A stretch of 64,000 nucleotides of DNA, taken from assembly GCA_014163555.1 (NCBI GenBank), contig JACJGO010000001.1:62001-126000 (forward strand). Reading direction: 5' to 3'. The notes under the pieces are model-generated. The model had not been told where the DNA came from. It did no database searches and saw only the letters and a list, made by a program, of their open reading frames with translations. The DNA is from Flavisolibacter longurius. Lineage in GTDB: Bacteria; Bacteroidota; Bacteroidia; Chitinophagales; Chitinophagaceae. The position numbers and the translations under genes are program-made. Shown here one piece after another: positions 44,504 to 52,870 of this stretch (positions within the stretch are counted from its first letter, which is position 1; each line of letters begins with the position of its first letter).

Positions 44504-45289
44504 TTACAGGTCATCCGTAACAAATTTCTTTCGGGTGAAAAAGAGATATGCTGAGATATAAAGCAGAATCGCAATCACCAGGCTTAGGGCGGATGGAGCA
44601 TCTTTATAAATGACATCCTTTCCAAACGGAAGCGGTATCAGCACATCGGAGGTTTGCAGGGGAAGAAAATAACTATAGGGCGTCCAATTTAGCTGAAAGG
44701 TCATGGTAGCGGTGATGAGCCATTCAAAAATAAGCCCGAAAAGAATAAACACGATAATTGCCAGACCGCTGCGGCGAAAAAGGACGGCCAGCATCAGGGC
44801 AAAAAAGATATAGGCGATCGACTGCAGGAAAATATAGGCCAGGAACTGCATGCCATCGGTACTGAACGAGCCATCGGTGATAAAGCCAAAGGTTAATCCG
44901 GTAAAAAAATTAATAAGGGTAATAATGATCGCCAGCAGAAAAACAAGCATCATTTTAACGGTAATAAACTGGTTCCGGCTGAGGCCATCAATTACATTTT
45001 GCCGGTGTGTTTTGAAATTAAATTCATTTGTCATCAGCATGATCACCAGCATGCCGGGCAGGTACAACAGCCAGCTGCTCATCCATCCAACGGTTTGCCA
45101 GACTTTCGGAAATGCATAGGGATTGCCCAGAAGTTGCTGGGCTTGCGGGGCTTTTTCAAACGCTTGTTGTTGAATGTTCCAACCAATATAATTGATCAGG
45201 AAAATAGAAGCCAGGTAAAACAGTGAGAAGACCCAAAAAGCACGGTAGTTCTTTATTTTCAGCCATTCGATTTTGAGAAGATGTAGCAT
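44504..45289 (-). CDS. ABC-2 type transporter permease
   Basis: 261 aa with six predicted membrane helices, beginning MLHLLKIEWLKIKNYRAFW, the cytoplasmic start typical of ABC-2 permeases, with the first helix at about 18-38. NVIDGLSRNQFITVKMMLV is the cytoplasmic coupling segment between helices 2 and 3. The C-terminus ends with ALSLVIAILLYISAYLFFTRKKF. It pairs with the ATPase gene 131 nt upstream. Substrate unknown; such pairs export drugs, lipids or act in surface assembly. Confidence 0.85.
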   Translation of the reverse strand: MLHLLKIEWLKIKNYRAFWVFSLFYLASIFLINYIGWNIQQQAFEKAPQAQQLLGNPYAFPKVWQTVGWMSSWLLYLPGMLVIMLMTNEFNFKTHRQNVIDGLSRNQFITVKMMLVFLLAIIITLINFFTGLTFGFITDGSFSTDGMQFLAYIFLQSIAYIFFALMLAVLFRRSGLAIIVFILFGLIFEWLITATMTFQLNWTPYSYFLPLQTSDVLIPLPFGKDVIYKDAPSALSLVIAILLYISAYLFFTRKKFVTDDL

Positions 45290-45290
45290 A

Positions 45291-45420
45291 GTGGTTGGTT
45301 AGTTGATTTGTTGAAAAGTTGATGAGTTGAAAGGCTGATAGATGAATCATATGAAAGGCTTAAAAATGTATTTTTAGTTTTAACCAATCAATGTAGTAAC
45401 CTACCAACTTACTCACCTCC
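45291..45420. repeat. inverted repeated-word element, GTTGATGAGTTGA type
   Basis: Fills the whole gap between the ABC ATPase and permease genes. Left arm 45291-45340: GGTTGGTTAGTTGATTTGTTG, AAAAGTTGATGAGTTGAAAGG. Right arm 45382-45424: AACCAATCAATG, CCTACCAACTTACTCACC and TCCTTAC, running into the ATPase stop codon. The core is about 40 nt. Confidence 0.75.
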
Positions 45421-46335
45421 TTACTGTTCGCTTACGGTGCCGGTAATTTCCAGGAAAGTTTTTTCCAGCGTTTTGCGTTGCGGCAAGAGGCGTTCCAGCA
45501 CAATGCCGGACTCAAAAAGTGCTTTGTTCAGGTCACGGGCCGAAAGGTGTGGTTCGCAAATCACCCTGACAAAACCTTCCTGCACGTAAGCCTCTTTCAC
45601 ACCAGGGATGGAACTTGCCACAATCAGCAGTTGTTCGTTGTTGTCAGCGCCAATTTCATACACCGTAAATGCATCGGCATTATGCGACAGCACTTCATGC
45701 ACCGTGCCCACTGTTTTCAGATCGCCTTTCTGTATGATGGCCACATGGGTACATACTTTTTCCACTTCATCCAGGATATGACTTGCCATGATAATGGTCT
45801 TTCCTTCGGAGGCCAGTTGCCGGATCAGTTCGCGGATCTCCGCAATACCCACCGGGTCCAGTCCATTGGTCGGTTCGTCAAACACCAGCACATTCGGATT
45901 GCCCAGCAGCGCAGACGCAATGGCCAGGCGTTGTTTCATACCCAAGGAATACGTACTGAACTTGCTTTTTTTGCGCTGGTAGAGATTTACTTTTTTCAGC
46001 ACATCATCAATCTGGTCGAGGCCACGGCCTTTGATTTCGGCAGCAATGCGCAGGTTTCGTTCGCCGGAGAGGTAGTGATAAAAATTCGGAGTTTCGAGCA
46101 ATGTTCCGATCTGTTTGCGCCGGTCAGCATCCGGTATGGTGCCAAAAAACTGGAAGGTGCCGGATGTGGGGCGAAGAATATCCATCACGATCCCCAGCAA
46201 GGTTGTTTTTCCGCTACCGTTTGGCCCCAGGATACCAAACACACTTCCCTGCGGCACGTCGAATGAAATATTTTTCAGCGCCTGGATTGGGCCATAGAAC
46301 TTGGTTATGTTCTGAACCGAAAGAACTGCAGTCAT
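45421..46335 (-). CDS. ABC transporter ATP-binding protein
   Basis: 304 aa. Walker A is ILGPNGSGKTTL, the signature is YSLGMKQRLAIA, Walker B is VLVFDEPTNGLDP, and the switch His is in IIMASHILDE. Residues about 215-304 form the C-terminal extension common to DrrA/CcmA-type exporters (KTVGTVHEVLSHNADAFTVYEIG). The start at 46335 (MTAVLSVQNITKFYGP) is chosen; 66 further open codons upstream show no conservation pattern. It is upstream of and co-directional with the ABC-2 permease; together they form one exporter. Confidence 0.92.
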   Translation of the reverse strand: MTAVLSVQNITKFYGPIQALKNISFDVPQGSVFGILGPNGSGKTTLLGIVMDILRPTSGTFQFFGTIPDADRRKQIGTLLETPNFYHYLSGERNLRIAAEIKGRGLDQIDDVLKKVNLYQRKKSKFSTYSLGMKQRLAIASALLGNPNVLVFDEPTNGLDPVGIAEIRELIRQLASEGKTIIMASHILDEVEKVCTHVAIIQKGDLKTVGTVHEVLSHNADAFTVYEIGADNNEQLLIVASSIPGVKEAYVQEGFVRVICEPHLSARDLNKALFESGIVLERLLPQRKTLEKTFLEITGTVSEQ

Positions 46336-46570
46336 CAAGGTATATTTTTTGGAAGATAAGTTTTCCTTGCCGTTCAAGCAACCTTTTTGATAAGCGGCAA
46401 CAAGGGATGAATAGTGAGATATTAGGATACTGGGATATTTATTTTGTGCGAAAATTTTTAATGGAAGGAATTTGGTTGTAGTGAAACGGAAAGCCAGTAT
46501 CCGGTTGTGCATGCAAATTTTTGCTGCTTCCATAAGGCCAACAAATCACATCTTTGATTGTAGATAACAT

Positions 46571-47494
46571 ATGGCAACAATTGTAATTACAGGCGGAACA
46601 GGAATGGTTGGAACAGCCCTGACAAAGCTGTTGGTTGATAAAGGTCACGAGATCATCATCCTGACCCGCAAGGCAAAGCTGGCAAAAGGAAATATTCAGT
46701 ACAAGGAATGGAATGTCGATAAGGGAACCATCGATGCTTCGGCCATTACCGAAGCGGATTATATTGTACACCTGGCCGGGGCAAACGTTGCTGACGGGAG
46801 ATGGACAGAGAAACGCAAAAAAATGATAATTGACAGCCGTGTAAAAAGCGGAGAACTATTGGTTAAAACGCTCCACCAGCACCCCAATAAGGTGAAAGCT
46901 GTGATCAGTGCTTCAGCACAGGGTTGGTACGGACCTGATCCGCAGATACCGAATCCACGACCGTTTACAGAAACCGACCCTGCCCACAATGATTTTTTAG
47001 GCACGACCTGCAAAGCCTGGGAAGATGCCATAACACCGGTAACGCAACAGGGCAAGCGGCTGGTAATTTTTCGTATTGGCATTGTGCTCAGCAACGAAGG
47101 CGGTGCGTATGCCGAATTCAAAAAACCAGTAACGTTTGGGGGCGCCACCATTTTAGGGAACGGCAAGCAGGTGATTAGCTGGATTCACATCCGCGATCTT
47201 ATTCGTCTGTTTGCAGCCGCCATCGAAAACGACAGTTGGAAAGGTGTGTACAACGCGGTTGCCCCTAACCCCGTTTCCAACCAAACGCTGATCCTGCAGA
47301 TTGCCAAAGAAAGAGGGAAGTTTTATGTACCATTCAAAGTGCCTTCGTTTGCCTTGAAAATTGCTTTGGGTGAGATGAGTATTGAAGTGCTGAAAAGTGT
47401 TACAGTCAGTGCCAACAAAGTACTGGATACCGGTTTTGAATTTCTCTACCCTACCATTGGCAAAGCCGTAGCGGCGCTTGAATTCAGGGCATAA
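46571..47494 (+). CDS. TIGR01777 family SDR-like protein (YfcH type)
   Basis: 307 aa extended SDR. The NAD(P) loop is VITGGTGMVGTALTKLL, and VHLAGANVADGRWTEKRKKMIIDSR is the family hallmark. SASAQGWYGP takes the place of the YxxxK region. FRIGIVLSNEGGA and SWIHIRDLIRLFAAAIEND follow, and the DUF1731 C-terminal segment includes VPFKVPSFALKIALGEMS...SVTVSANKVLDTGFEF. Role unknown; often described as a nucleoside-diphosphate sugar epimerase-like protein, and a cell-division link has been proposed for relatives in plants and cyanobacteria. Cytoplasmic single gene. A CATCTTTG box just upstream is one base from the -7 consensus. Confidence 0.9.
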   Translation: MATIVITGGTGMVGTALTKLLVDKGHEIIILTRKAKLAKGNIQYKEWNVDKGTIDASAITEADYIVHLAGANVADGRWTEKRKKMIIDSRVKSGELLVKTLHQHPNKVKAVISASAQGWYGPDPQIPNPRPFTETDPAHNDFLGTTCKAWEDAITPVTQQGKRLVIFRIGIVLSNEGGAYAEFKKPVTFGGATILGNGKQVISWIHIRDLIRLFAAAIENDSWKGVYNAVAPNPVSNQTLILQIAKERGKFYVPFKVPSFALKIALGEMSIEVLKSVTVSANKVLDTGFEFLYPTIGKAVAALEFRA

Positions 47495-47496
47495 AA

Positions 47497-47533
47497 AAGC
47501 GGAACAGATTTTTGAAAAAACCCTGCTCCGCTT
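47497..47533 (-). terminator. terminator for the metzincin-like gene
   Basis: AAGCGGA (47497-47503) pairs with TCCGCTT (47527-47533), extended by CAG/CTG inside. On the minus strand the stem is followed by TTTTTTAT. It lies just downstream of the TIGR01777 stop and may act weakly in that direction as well. Confidence 0.65.
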
Positions 47534-47545
47534 CTTGTAAAACTA

Positions 47546-47656
47546 TCAGGAATCAGAACGCTTTTTCACCTCCGGAACGGGTGGCGTCTGCGGTTGGGTA
47601 TAAAGGGTTTTATTTACCACTTTTGGATCTTCTATTAATACTTGAAACAGAAACAA
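47546..47656 (-). CDS. possible small ORF or lost C-terminal extension
   Basis: From a TTG at 47656 the frame gives 36 residues, including FQVLIEDPKVVNKTLY, TQPQTPPVPEVKKRSDS, ending TGA just before a terminator. It is in the same frame as the metzincin-like gene immediately upstream, separated by one TGA and two codons. It could be a Pro-rich C-terminal extension cut off by a stop, a small separate peptide, or chance. Composition looks protein-like, but there is no independent evidence. Confidence 0.25.
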   Translation of the reverse strand: MFLFQVLIEDPKVVNKTLYTQPQTPPVPEVKKRSDS

Positions 47657-47662
47657 CTTGAA

Positions 47663-48352
47663 TCAGCCAACCACCGGCGGCGGCAGAAAATGTTCGGGGC
47701 CAGTTGTGGCATGGTTCCAGTGATAAATATTCGTGAACTCACCCACTTTTGCCTTGTTGCCGGTATATCGTAGCCGGTGAAGCCCGATTTCGGCGATATC
47801 CTCCTGTTTTACCTTCCGGTGCATCGGGTGCATAGTGCCGCCTTTTTGCCCGGCTGGTATGGCGGGATCATACTGGTAAGGCGGATCCACCAGCGTTCCG
47901 CGGGGATACATGATACCCGGTACGCCGGTGCCACGGATATCCAGGTAGCGGGGATGATCGAGGCCCAGGGTATGTCCGTACTCATGAGCGGCGGTTGTTG
48001 AACCTTTGTATAAATTTTCGAGCAAAAAATAACCGGTGTTGCAGCCCAGTCCATCCACAAATGAAATGCTGCCGTGCACAAATTCTTCGATGCGGAAATA
48101 ATTCTTGCGGGGGTCGACATTCTGCAGCACTTCCAGTTCTGTTACATCGGCCTGCAAAGCAGCCGTAATGCGAAATTGAATCCGGTATTCCTGCCCGTTG
48201 AGGGTTGTGTATCCCCGCGGCTCGTTCCACATCGTTTCAATTTCGTCCCGGATTTGTTCCGTTAATTCCGCAGTGGCGGCATTACCGTAACATACCAGGT
48301 GCGAATAGATGGTTATACACTTTTTACTGCTTTCAACTTCTGCTTCTCCCAT
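47663..48352 (-). CDS. metzincin-like zinc metalloprotease without signal peptide
   Basis: 229 aa. The zinc site AAHEYGHTLGLDH at residues 121-133 is a full HExxHxxGxxH (His123, Glu124, His127, His133), and GIMYPRG supplies the Met-turn at Met148. These define a metzincin. The N-terminus MGEAEVESSKKCITIYSHLVCYG is not a signal peptide, which is unusual for this clan; no propeptide is visible either. A second MHPMHRK segment follows the Met-turn. The role is unknown: an intracellular protease, or a protein exported by another route. It is a single-gene unit with a terminator downstream. Confidence 0.8.
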   Translation of the reverse strand: MGEAEVESSKKCITIYSHLVCYGNAATAELTEQIRDEIETMWNEPRGYTTLNGQEYRIQFRITAALQADVTELEVLQNVDPRKNYFRIEEFVHGSISFVDGLGCNTGYFLLENLYKGSTTAAHEYGHTLGLDHPRYLDIRGTGVPGIMYPRGTLVDPPYQYDPAIPAGQKGGTMHPMHRKVKQEDIAEIGLHRLRYTGNKAKVGEFTNIYHWNHATTGPEHFLPPPVVG

Positions 48353-48492
48353 AGCTGTAAAATAGCGAAGTTTGACTGGCAGAACAAACGTTTCTACCCC
48401 TTTCTAAACGCTTCATCCCAAACAATCGCCGGTTCGTACCATTCTGCTTGCAGGTGCCGTACCCATCGATTTTATTTGCACAAAACCAGAAC

Positions 48493-48921
48493 ATGAAGAT
48501 CGTTGCTGCCTTTTTGCTCCTTTCCTTTTTTGCTTTCTGCAAACAGGATAAACCATTTCTCCCGGAAAAACCGCAACAGAAAAAAACTGTTTATGAAATT
48601 TTTGCGGCCCGCAATTATAATGGCACCCTGGTGGAAAATGTAAAAGCCGAACTGCGGTTGCAGATGCGCATCATTAACTACCAAACCGGTGAACAAAAAC
48701 TGGTTTGGGACAGCATCTTACCAGTTCGCCGTATTGCCGATTTTCCGCTTTATGATAATCGTATCATCGTAGAAAGATCTTTACCGGTTTTGAACAGCCA
48801 TCAAAAGCTGAACGGCTCCTATTCTATCATTTATCGCGAAGGCCAAACCATCAATCAGGTTGGGAGTTCCGATGAGGCAGGACCGGGTACGGATTCCGTT
48901 ATGTTGGAAGTGGATATTTAG
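48493..48921 (+). CDS. small lipoprotein, unknown function
   Basis: 142 aa from MKIVAAFLLLSFFAFCKQDKPF. The hydrophobic segment ends at Cys16, a plausible lipobox (FAFC). The mature chain is beta-rich (AELRLQMRIINYQTGEQKLVWDSILPVRRI, SYSIIYREGQT) and could be an immunoglobulin-like or small lipocalin-like domain; this is a guess. It is transcribed divergently from the metzincin-like gene with a 140-nt spacer. Fifteen more codons are open upstream but lack signal peptide character. Confidence 0.65.
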   Translation: MKIVAAFLLLSFFAFCKQDKPFLPEKPQQKKTVYEIFAARNYNGTLVENVKAELRLQMRIINYQTGEQKLVWDSILPVRRIADFPLYDNRIIVERSLPVLNSHQKLNGSYSIIYREGQTINQVGSSDEAGPGTDSVMLEVDI

Positions 48922-48985
48922 TTCGTGAGTGGTGTGAGAAGCAGACTTTTTTTTAACCTTTTTTCTATCCCAAAGATTTATTGCT

Positions 48986-50047
48986 TCAAACAAAATCCAG
49001 CGCAAAAAGCTGCTCTTTTTCCTCCCTGCCGCGAAAGCCGGTTTCACCAATCTCGCGGATCACAAAGCCATTTGCATTTTGTAAGCCACCTAAAAAATCA
49101 TAAGTCATAACATAGGAATAGCCCAATTCGTTGCACATGCTGCGAATGCGGGCCGTTGTGTTAAGCGTATCGCCACTAAAGACCAGTTCTTTTTTGATAA
49201 TGCCAATATACCCTGCCGTTACCTCGCCGGCATGGATGCCGGTTTTAAACCGGGGTACAAAACCATAGGTTTGCAGGTAATGCCCTTCCCGCCGCTCGAG
49301 GGCTTCCACCGCCTGTTTCACAAAATAAAGGCATCGGAATTTATTTTCTTCTGTATTGAGCCAGGAGATGCTCACTTCATCACCCACATACTGGTAGATG
49401 CTGCCTTTGTTCTCCAAAATAGGATCCGTAATGTCGGCAAAAAAATCTTTCAGCATGCAGAAATAACGCTCATGGCCCAACCGCTCTGCAATAGCGGTGG
49501 AATCATTGATGTCGAGAAAAAGAAAAATGCGGTTTTCCTGGCGGGGCTTGTTATACCGGCCCCACAGGAGATTGCGAAGACCGCCGGGTCCATATTTATC
49601 CGTAATCTCCAGGATCATGATAGAGAGAAAAGACAACACGCCGAGATCGATCATGAACACCAGAAAGCTGGGCGTAAGAATAATTTTTTCGATGTAGATA
49701 TCACTGAATTCGGAAAACGTTCCGTTGTAACGAACAACATAATAAAGCGCCAAGAAAAGCAAGGATACAAAAAGAAAAAGAAAAAAGGTCAAGGTCATGC
49801 GCAGGATGGTAGAAAGCCAGAGCGGGAACTGGCGAAAGGCATTTTTCAGGTAAAAAGCTTCGGCGCCGGCCACAATAAACCCAATGATGGCAAAGGCCAG
49901 TGAAAAATAACTGAGTCGCCGGGTGCGCAGGAGTTCTTTGTCCACTTCCACGATGTTGTATAAAATCAGAATGCTGAAAAGCACCCAGATAACGGCAATG
50001 ACAGCCACCAGGTAAAGCCGGTAAAGAAAAACCTTTTTAAAGCGCAT
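48986..50047 (-). CDS. membrane-bound class III adenylate/guanylate cyclase
   Basis: 353 aa. The N-terminal half has four membrane helices (residues about 10-30, 45-65, 80-105 and 125-145) with short loops. The catalytic domain follows: FLFLDINDSTAIAERLGHERYF with the first metal Asp, IYQYVGDEVSISW with the second, KTGIHAGEVTAGYIG and VFSGDTLNTTARIRSMC with the transition-state Asn/Arg segment. A nucleotide-specificity Asp/Lys pair cannot be assigned with confidence. It would make cAMP (or cGMP) at the inner membrane; a Crp-family protein at 63 kb is a candidate responder but lacks evidence of cyclic nucleotide binding. Confidence 0.88.
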   Translation of the reverse strand: MRFKKVFLYRLYLVAVIAVIWVLFSILILYNIVEVDKELLRTRRLSYFSLAFAIIGFIVAGAEAFYLKNAFRQFPLWLSTILRMTLTFFLFLFVSLLFLALYYVVRYNGTFSEFSDIYIEKIILTPSFLVFMIDLGVLSFLSIMILEITDKYGPGGLRNLLWGRYNKPRQENRIFLFLDINDSTAIAERLGHERYFCMLKDFFADITDPILENKGSIYQYVGDEVSISWLNTEENKFRCLYFVKQAVEALERREGHYLQTYGFVPRFKTGIHAGEVTAGYIGIIKKELVFSGDTLNTTARIRSMCNELGYSYVMTYDFLGGLQNANGFVIREIGETGFRGREEKEQLFALDFV

Positions 50048-50059
50048 ACAGGTGGGTTA

Positions 50060-50241
50060 ACGTGAAAGGTCAAACATTAGACGTGAAAATGGGTCGCTTA
50101 CAGCTCACGCCTCTCTAATTTACCAAGTATTCTTTGCAGCAGGCAAATAAAAAACGGGAGCGCCTTTAAGCTCTCCCGTTTTACGTTTACCGTTTACAGT
50201 TTCACGTCTCTTGTTTGACGTCTCACTTCTTATGTCTCACG
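50060..50241. repeat. inverted repeated-word element, GACGTGAAA type, around a terminator
   Basis: Between the cyclase and fadN-type genes. Left arm 50060-50090: ACGTGAAAGGTCAAAC, TAGACGTGAAAATGGG. Right arm 50181-50241: TTACGTTTACCGTTTACAG, TTTCACGTCTC, GTTTGACGTCTCAC, TATGTCTCACGTCC. The core holds an intrinsic terminator and ACAGCTCACG, which also occurs in the ilvN-ilvC element. The right arm ends next to the fadN-type stop codon. Confidence 0.75.
50151..50182 (-). terminator. terminator after the fadN-type gene
   Basis: AAAACGGGAG (50151-50160) pairs with CTCCCGTTTT (50173-50182), a 10-bp perfect stem. On the minus strand it is followed by TTTATTT. It lies inside the core of the repeated-word element. 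Confidence 0.85.
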
Positions 50242-50244
50242 TCC

Positions 50245-52626
50245 TTAGTTGCGTACCGGTTTGCCGCCCTTCAACACCGATTGAATCCGCTCCAGGGTTT
50301 TGCGTTCGCCGCAAAGAGAAAGAAAAGCTTCCCGTTCCAGGTCCAGCAGGTATTGCTCGCTTACCAGACTGGCTTCACTCAGGTCGCCGCCACACATCAC
50401 GTAGGCCAGTTTGCGGGCTACCAAGGCATCATGCTCAGTGGCATAACCTGCTTTCAGCATACCGTTGATGCCGGAATAAAGTGCACCGAGGGCACTGCGG
50501 CCCAATGCTTTTACATCCTTGCGCAGCACCGGTGTTACATAACCGCTGTCATACAATTCAACTACTGATTTTTTCGCTTCCATTACTCTGCGGTCCATGT
50601 TCATCACCACTTCATCAAGACCTTTGCGGTAGATGCCAAGCTGGTAGGCTTCGTTTGCTGAGGTGGCTACTTTGGCTGTAGCAATGGTCAGGAAACGATT
50701 TTTCAACGTGATGGTTTCCGGTTCGTCTTCGTGCATTTCATCAGAAGCACGCAGCACAAATTCTTTGGTACCGCCACCGCCGGGTATTAGGCCCACGCCC
50801 AGTTCCACTAGCCCTGTATACGTTTCTGCGGCCGCACATACTTTGTCGCTGTGCAGGCTCATTTCGCAGGCACCACCAAGCGCCAGTCCGTGCGGCGCCA
50901 CTACCACGGGAACGGCCGAATAACGGCAACGCATCATCGTATTTTGAAACAGGCGAATGGCTATGTCCAGTTCATCCCACTCCTGCTCAATGGCAAACAT
51001 GAAGATCATACCCACGTTGGCACCTGCGCTGAAGTTCCCGCCTTCATTGGCAATCACCAGGCCCTTGTATTCTTTTTCCGCCAGCTCAATGGCTTTGCTG
51101 ATGCCGGTAAGCACATCGCCGCCAATGGAATTCATTTTGGTGTGCCACTGCAGACCAAGCACCCCATCACCAATATCAAACACACGACTACTGCTGTTTT
51201 TCCAAACCAGCTTTTCCGTGTAATTTCTTAAAATAATAAACTCGCCGCTGCCTGGAATTGCTTTGTATTGTTTCGAAGAAGGATCATACACCAAAGTTTT
51301 GCCCCCTTCCACTTTGTAAAAGGTTTTGTTGCCGGCGGCCAGCATTTCATCCACCCAGGCGGCTACATTGTAGCCGGCTTCTTTCATTGCTTTTACTGTA
51401 CGCTCCACACCCATCACATCCCAACTTTCGAAGGCGCCAATTTCCCAGCCAAAGCCGGCTTTCATGGCATCATCGATGCGGTACACTTCGTCACTGATTT
51501 CAGGAATGCGGTGCGAGATGTACGAGAACAGCCCGTAATGAAACTGCCTGTAAAATTCACCCGCCTTGTCCTGCGCACCTGTGAGCATTTTCAGACGCTG
51601 CTTCAGGTCATCAATCGGCTTGGCGGCATCTACCGATGCAAATTTTGGCTTTTGCCGCGGTGCATACTCCAGGGTTTGAAGGTTCAGTGTGAGAATTTCT
51701 TTTTCACCGCCGGTGCCTTTTGTTTTTTTGAAAAAACCCTGGCCGGTTTTGTCACCCAGCCAGCCGTTCTCCACCATCTTATTCAGCCAGGTTGGAATGT
51801 TGAATACATCGCGTTGTTCATCCTGCGGACAATTCTCAGCTACTCCTTTCGCAACATTTACCAGCGTATCAATACCCACCACATCGGCCGTACGGAAGGT
51901 TGCCGATTTTGGCCGACCAATAATAGGTCCAGTCAGGGCATCCACTTCATCGATGGTGAGACCCAGCTTTTCAACAGCACCGAAAATGGCCATGATACCA
52001 AACACACCGATTCGGTTGGCAATAAAGGCTGGCGTGTCCTTGGCCAGAACAGTTGTTTTACCAAGATAGAGATCACCATAATGCAGCAGGAAATCGACAA
52101 CCTCTTTGCTGGTTTCGGGGGATGGAATCACCTCCAGCAGGCGCAGGTACCGTGGCGGGTTAAAGAAGTGTGTTCCGCAAAAATGTTTTTTAAAATCTTC
52201 GCTACGGCCTTTTGTCAGCAGGTGAATCGGAATGCCCGAAGTGTTGGTGGTAATGAGTGTTCCGGGCTTGCGAAACTGCTCCACTTTTTCGTACAATGCT
52301 TGTTTAATATCGAGACGCTCCACCACCACTTCTATCACCCAGTCGTAACCGCCAATTTCTTTCAGGTTATCATCAAAATTGCCGGTGGTGATTCGTTTCA
52401 CCACATCTTTGGTAAACACCGGCGAAGGATTGCTTTTGACGGCGGCTTCCAGTGAACTGTTCACGATCTTATTTCGCTGCGCCTTGTCTGTACTGTCTTT
52501 TGCCTCTGCGGGTACAATGTCCAATAAGAGTACCTGCAATCCCACGCCTGCAAAATGACAGGCGATGCGGGAACCCATAACGCCACTTCCTAAAACTGCA
52601 ACCTTTTTGATGATTCGTTTGCTCAT
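50245..52626 (-). CDS. fadN: 3-hydroxyacyl-CoA dehydrogenase/enoyl-CoA hydratase (FadN type)
   Basis: 793 aa. Unlike E. coli FadB, the dehydrogenase half comes first: KVAVLGSGVMGSRIACHFAG (NAD loop), GTHFFNPPRYLRLLEVIPS, and the two helical C-terminal HAD domains with FRTADVVGIDTL and ENGWLGDKTGQGFF. The enoyl-CoA hydratase/isomerase domain follows at about residues 490-690 (VIANEGGNFSAGANVGM, APHGLALGGACEMSLHSDKVCAAAETYTGLVELGVGLIPGGGGTKEF). This is the Bacillus FadN architecture for fatty acid beta-oxidation. The thiolase and acyl-CoA dehydrogenase partners are not adjacent; the etfBA pair at 29-31 kb could accept electrons from the cycle. Confidence 0.92.
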   Translation of the reverse strand: MSKRIIKKVAVLGSGVMGSRIACHFAGVGLQVLLLDIVPAEAKDSTDKAQRNKIVNSSLEAAVKSNPSPVFTKDVVKRITTGNFDDNLKEIGGYDWVIEVVVERLDIKQALYEKVEQFRKPGTLITTNTSGIPIHLLTKGRSEDFKKHFCGTHFFNPPRYLRLLEVIPSPETSKEVVDFLLHYGDLYLGKTTVLAKDTPAFIANRIGVFGIMAIFGAVEKLGLTIDEVDALTGPIIGRPKSATFRTADVVGIDTLVNVAKGVAENCPQDEQRDVFNIPTWLNKMVENGWLGDKTGQGFFKKTKGTGGEKEILTLNLQTLEYAPRQKPKFASVDAAKPIDDLKQRLKMLTGAQDKAGEFYRQFHYGLFSYISHRIPEISDEVYRIDDAMKAGFGWEIGAFESWDVMGVERTVKAMKEAGYNVAAWVDEMLAAGNKTFYKVEGGKTLVYDPSSKQYKAIPGSGEFIILRNYTEKLVWKNSSSRVFDIGDGVLGLQWHTKMNSIGGDVLTGISKAIELAEKEYKGLVIANEGGNFSAGANVGMIFMFAIEQEWDELDIAIRLFQNTMMRCRYSAVPVVVAPHGLALGGACEMSLHSDKVCAAAETYTGLVELGVGLIPGGGGTKEFVLRASDEMHEDEPETITLKNRFLTIATAKVATSANEAYQLGIYRKGLDEVVMNMDRRVMEAKKSVVELYDSGYVTPVLRKDVKALGRSALGALYSGINGMLKAGYATEHDALVARKLAYVMCGGDLSEASLVSEQYLLDLEREAFLSLCGERKTLERIQSVLKGGKPVRN

Positions 52627-52708
52627 AGCAAAAAATTAGTTAGTTAAACAACTATGTCTGTGAAGATAGGAAAAGAATGGGCAAGAATGCAAATGAAGAA
52701 TAGAGAAA

Positions 52709-52870
52709 CTATGCGGATGCGTGGATATGTAAATATGCGGATATGCGAATCCGATAATTTGATAATTCGATAAGGTGATAATGGGATGATTAAAAAGCAC
52801 GAGAGCAAACGAAATAAGCAGAGCACAACCGCCTAACCTACTCCAAACGCCAGATACCAAACCCCAAACT
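52709..52870. repeat. composite repeated-word element with three word families
   Basis: Between rsmI and the fadN-type gene. Block 1 (52709-52751): CTATGCGGATGCGTGGATATG, AAATATGCGGATATGCGAAT, sharing words with the element at 26.1 kb. Block 2 (52752-52790): GATAATTTGATAATTCGATAAGGTGATAATGGGATG-type repeats. Block 3 (52842-52870): CCAAACGCCAGATACC, then AAACCCCAAACT, shared with the element at 32.0 kb. Block 3 runs into the rsmI stop codon. It appears to be a mosaic of words used elsewhere. Confidence 0.72.

Noticed and set aside
51268-52455. 395-codon open frame on the plus strand opposite the fadN-type gene
   Set aside because: It mirrors the codon bias of the real minus-strand gene, has no domain or signal, and the fadN-type protein is unmistakable on the other strand.
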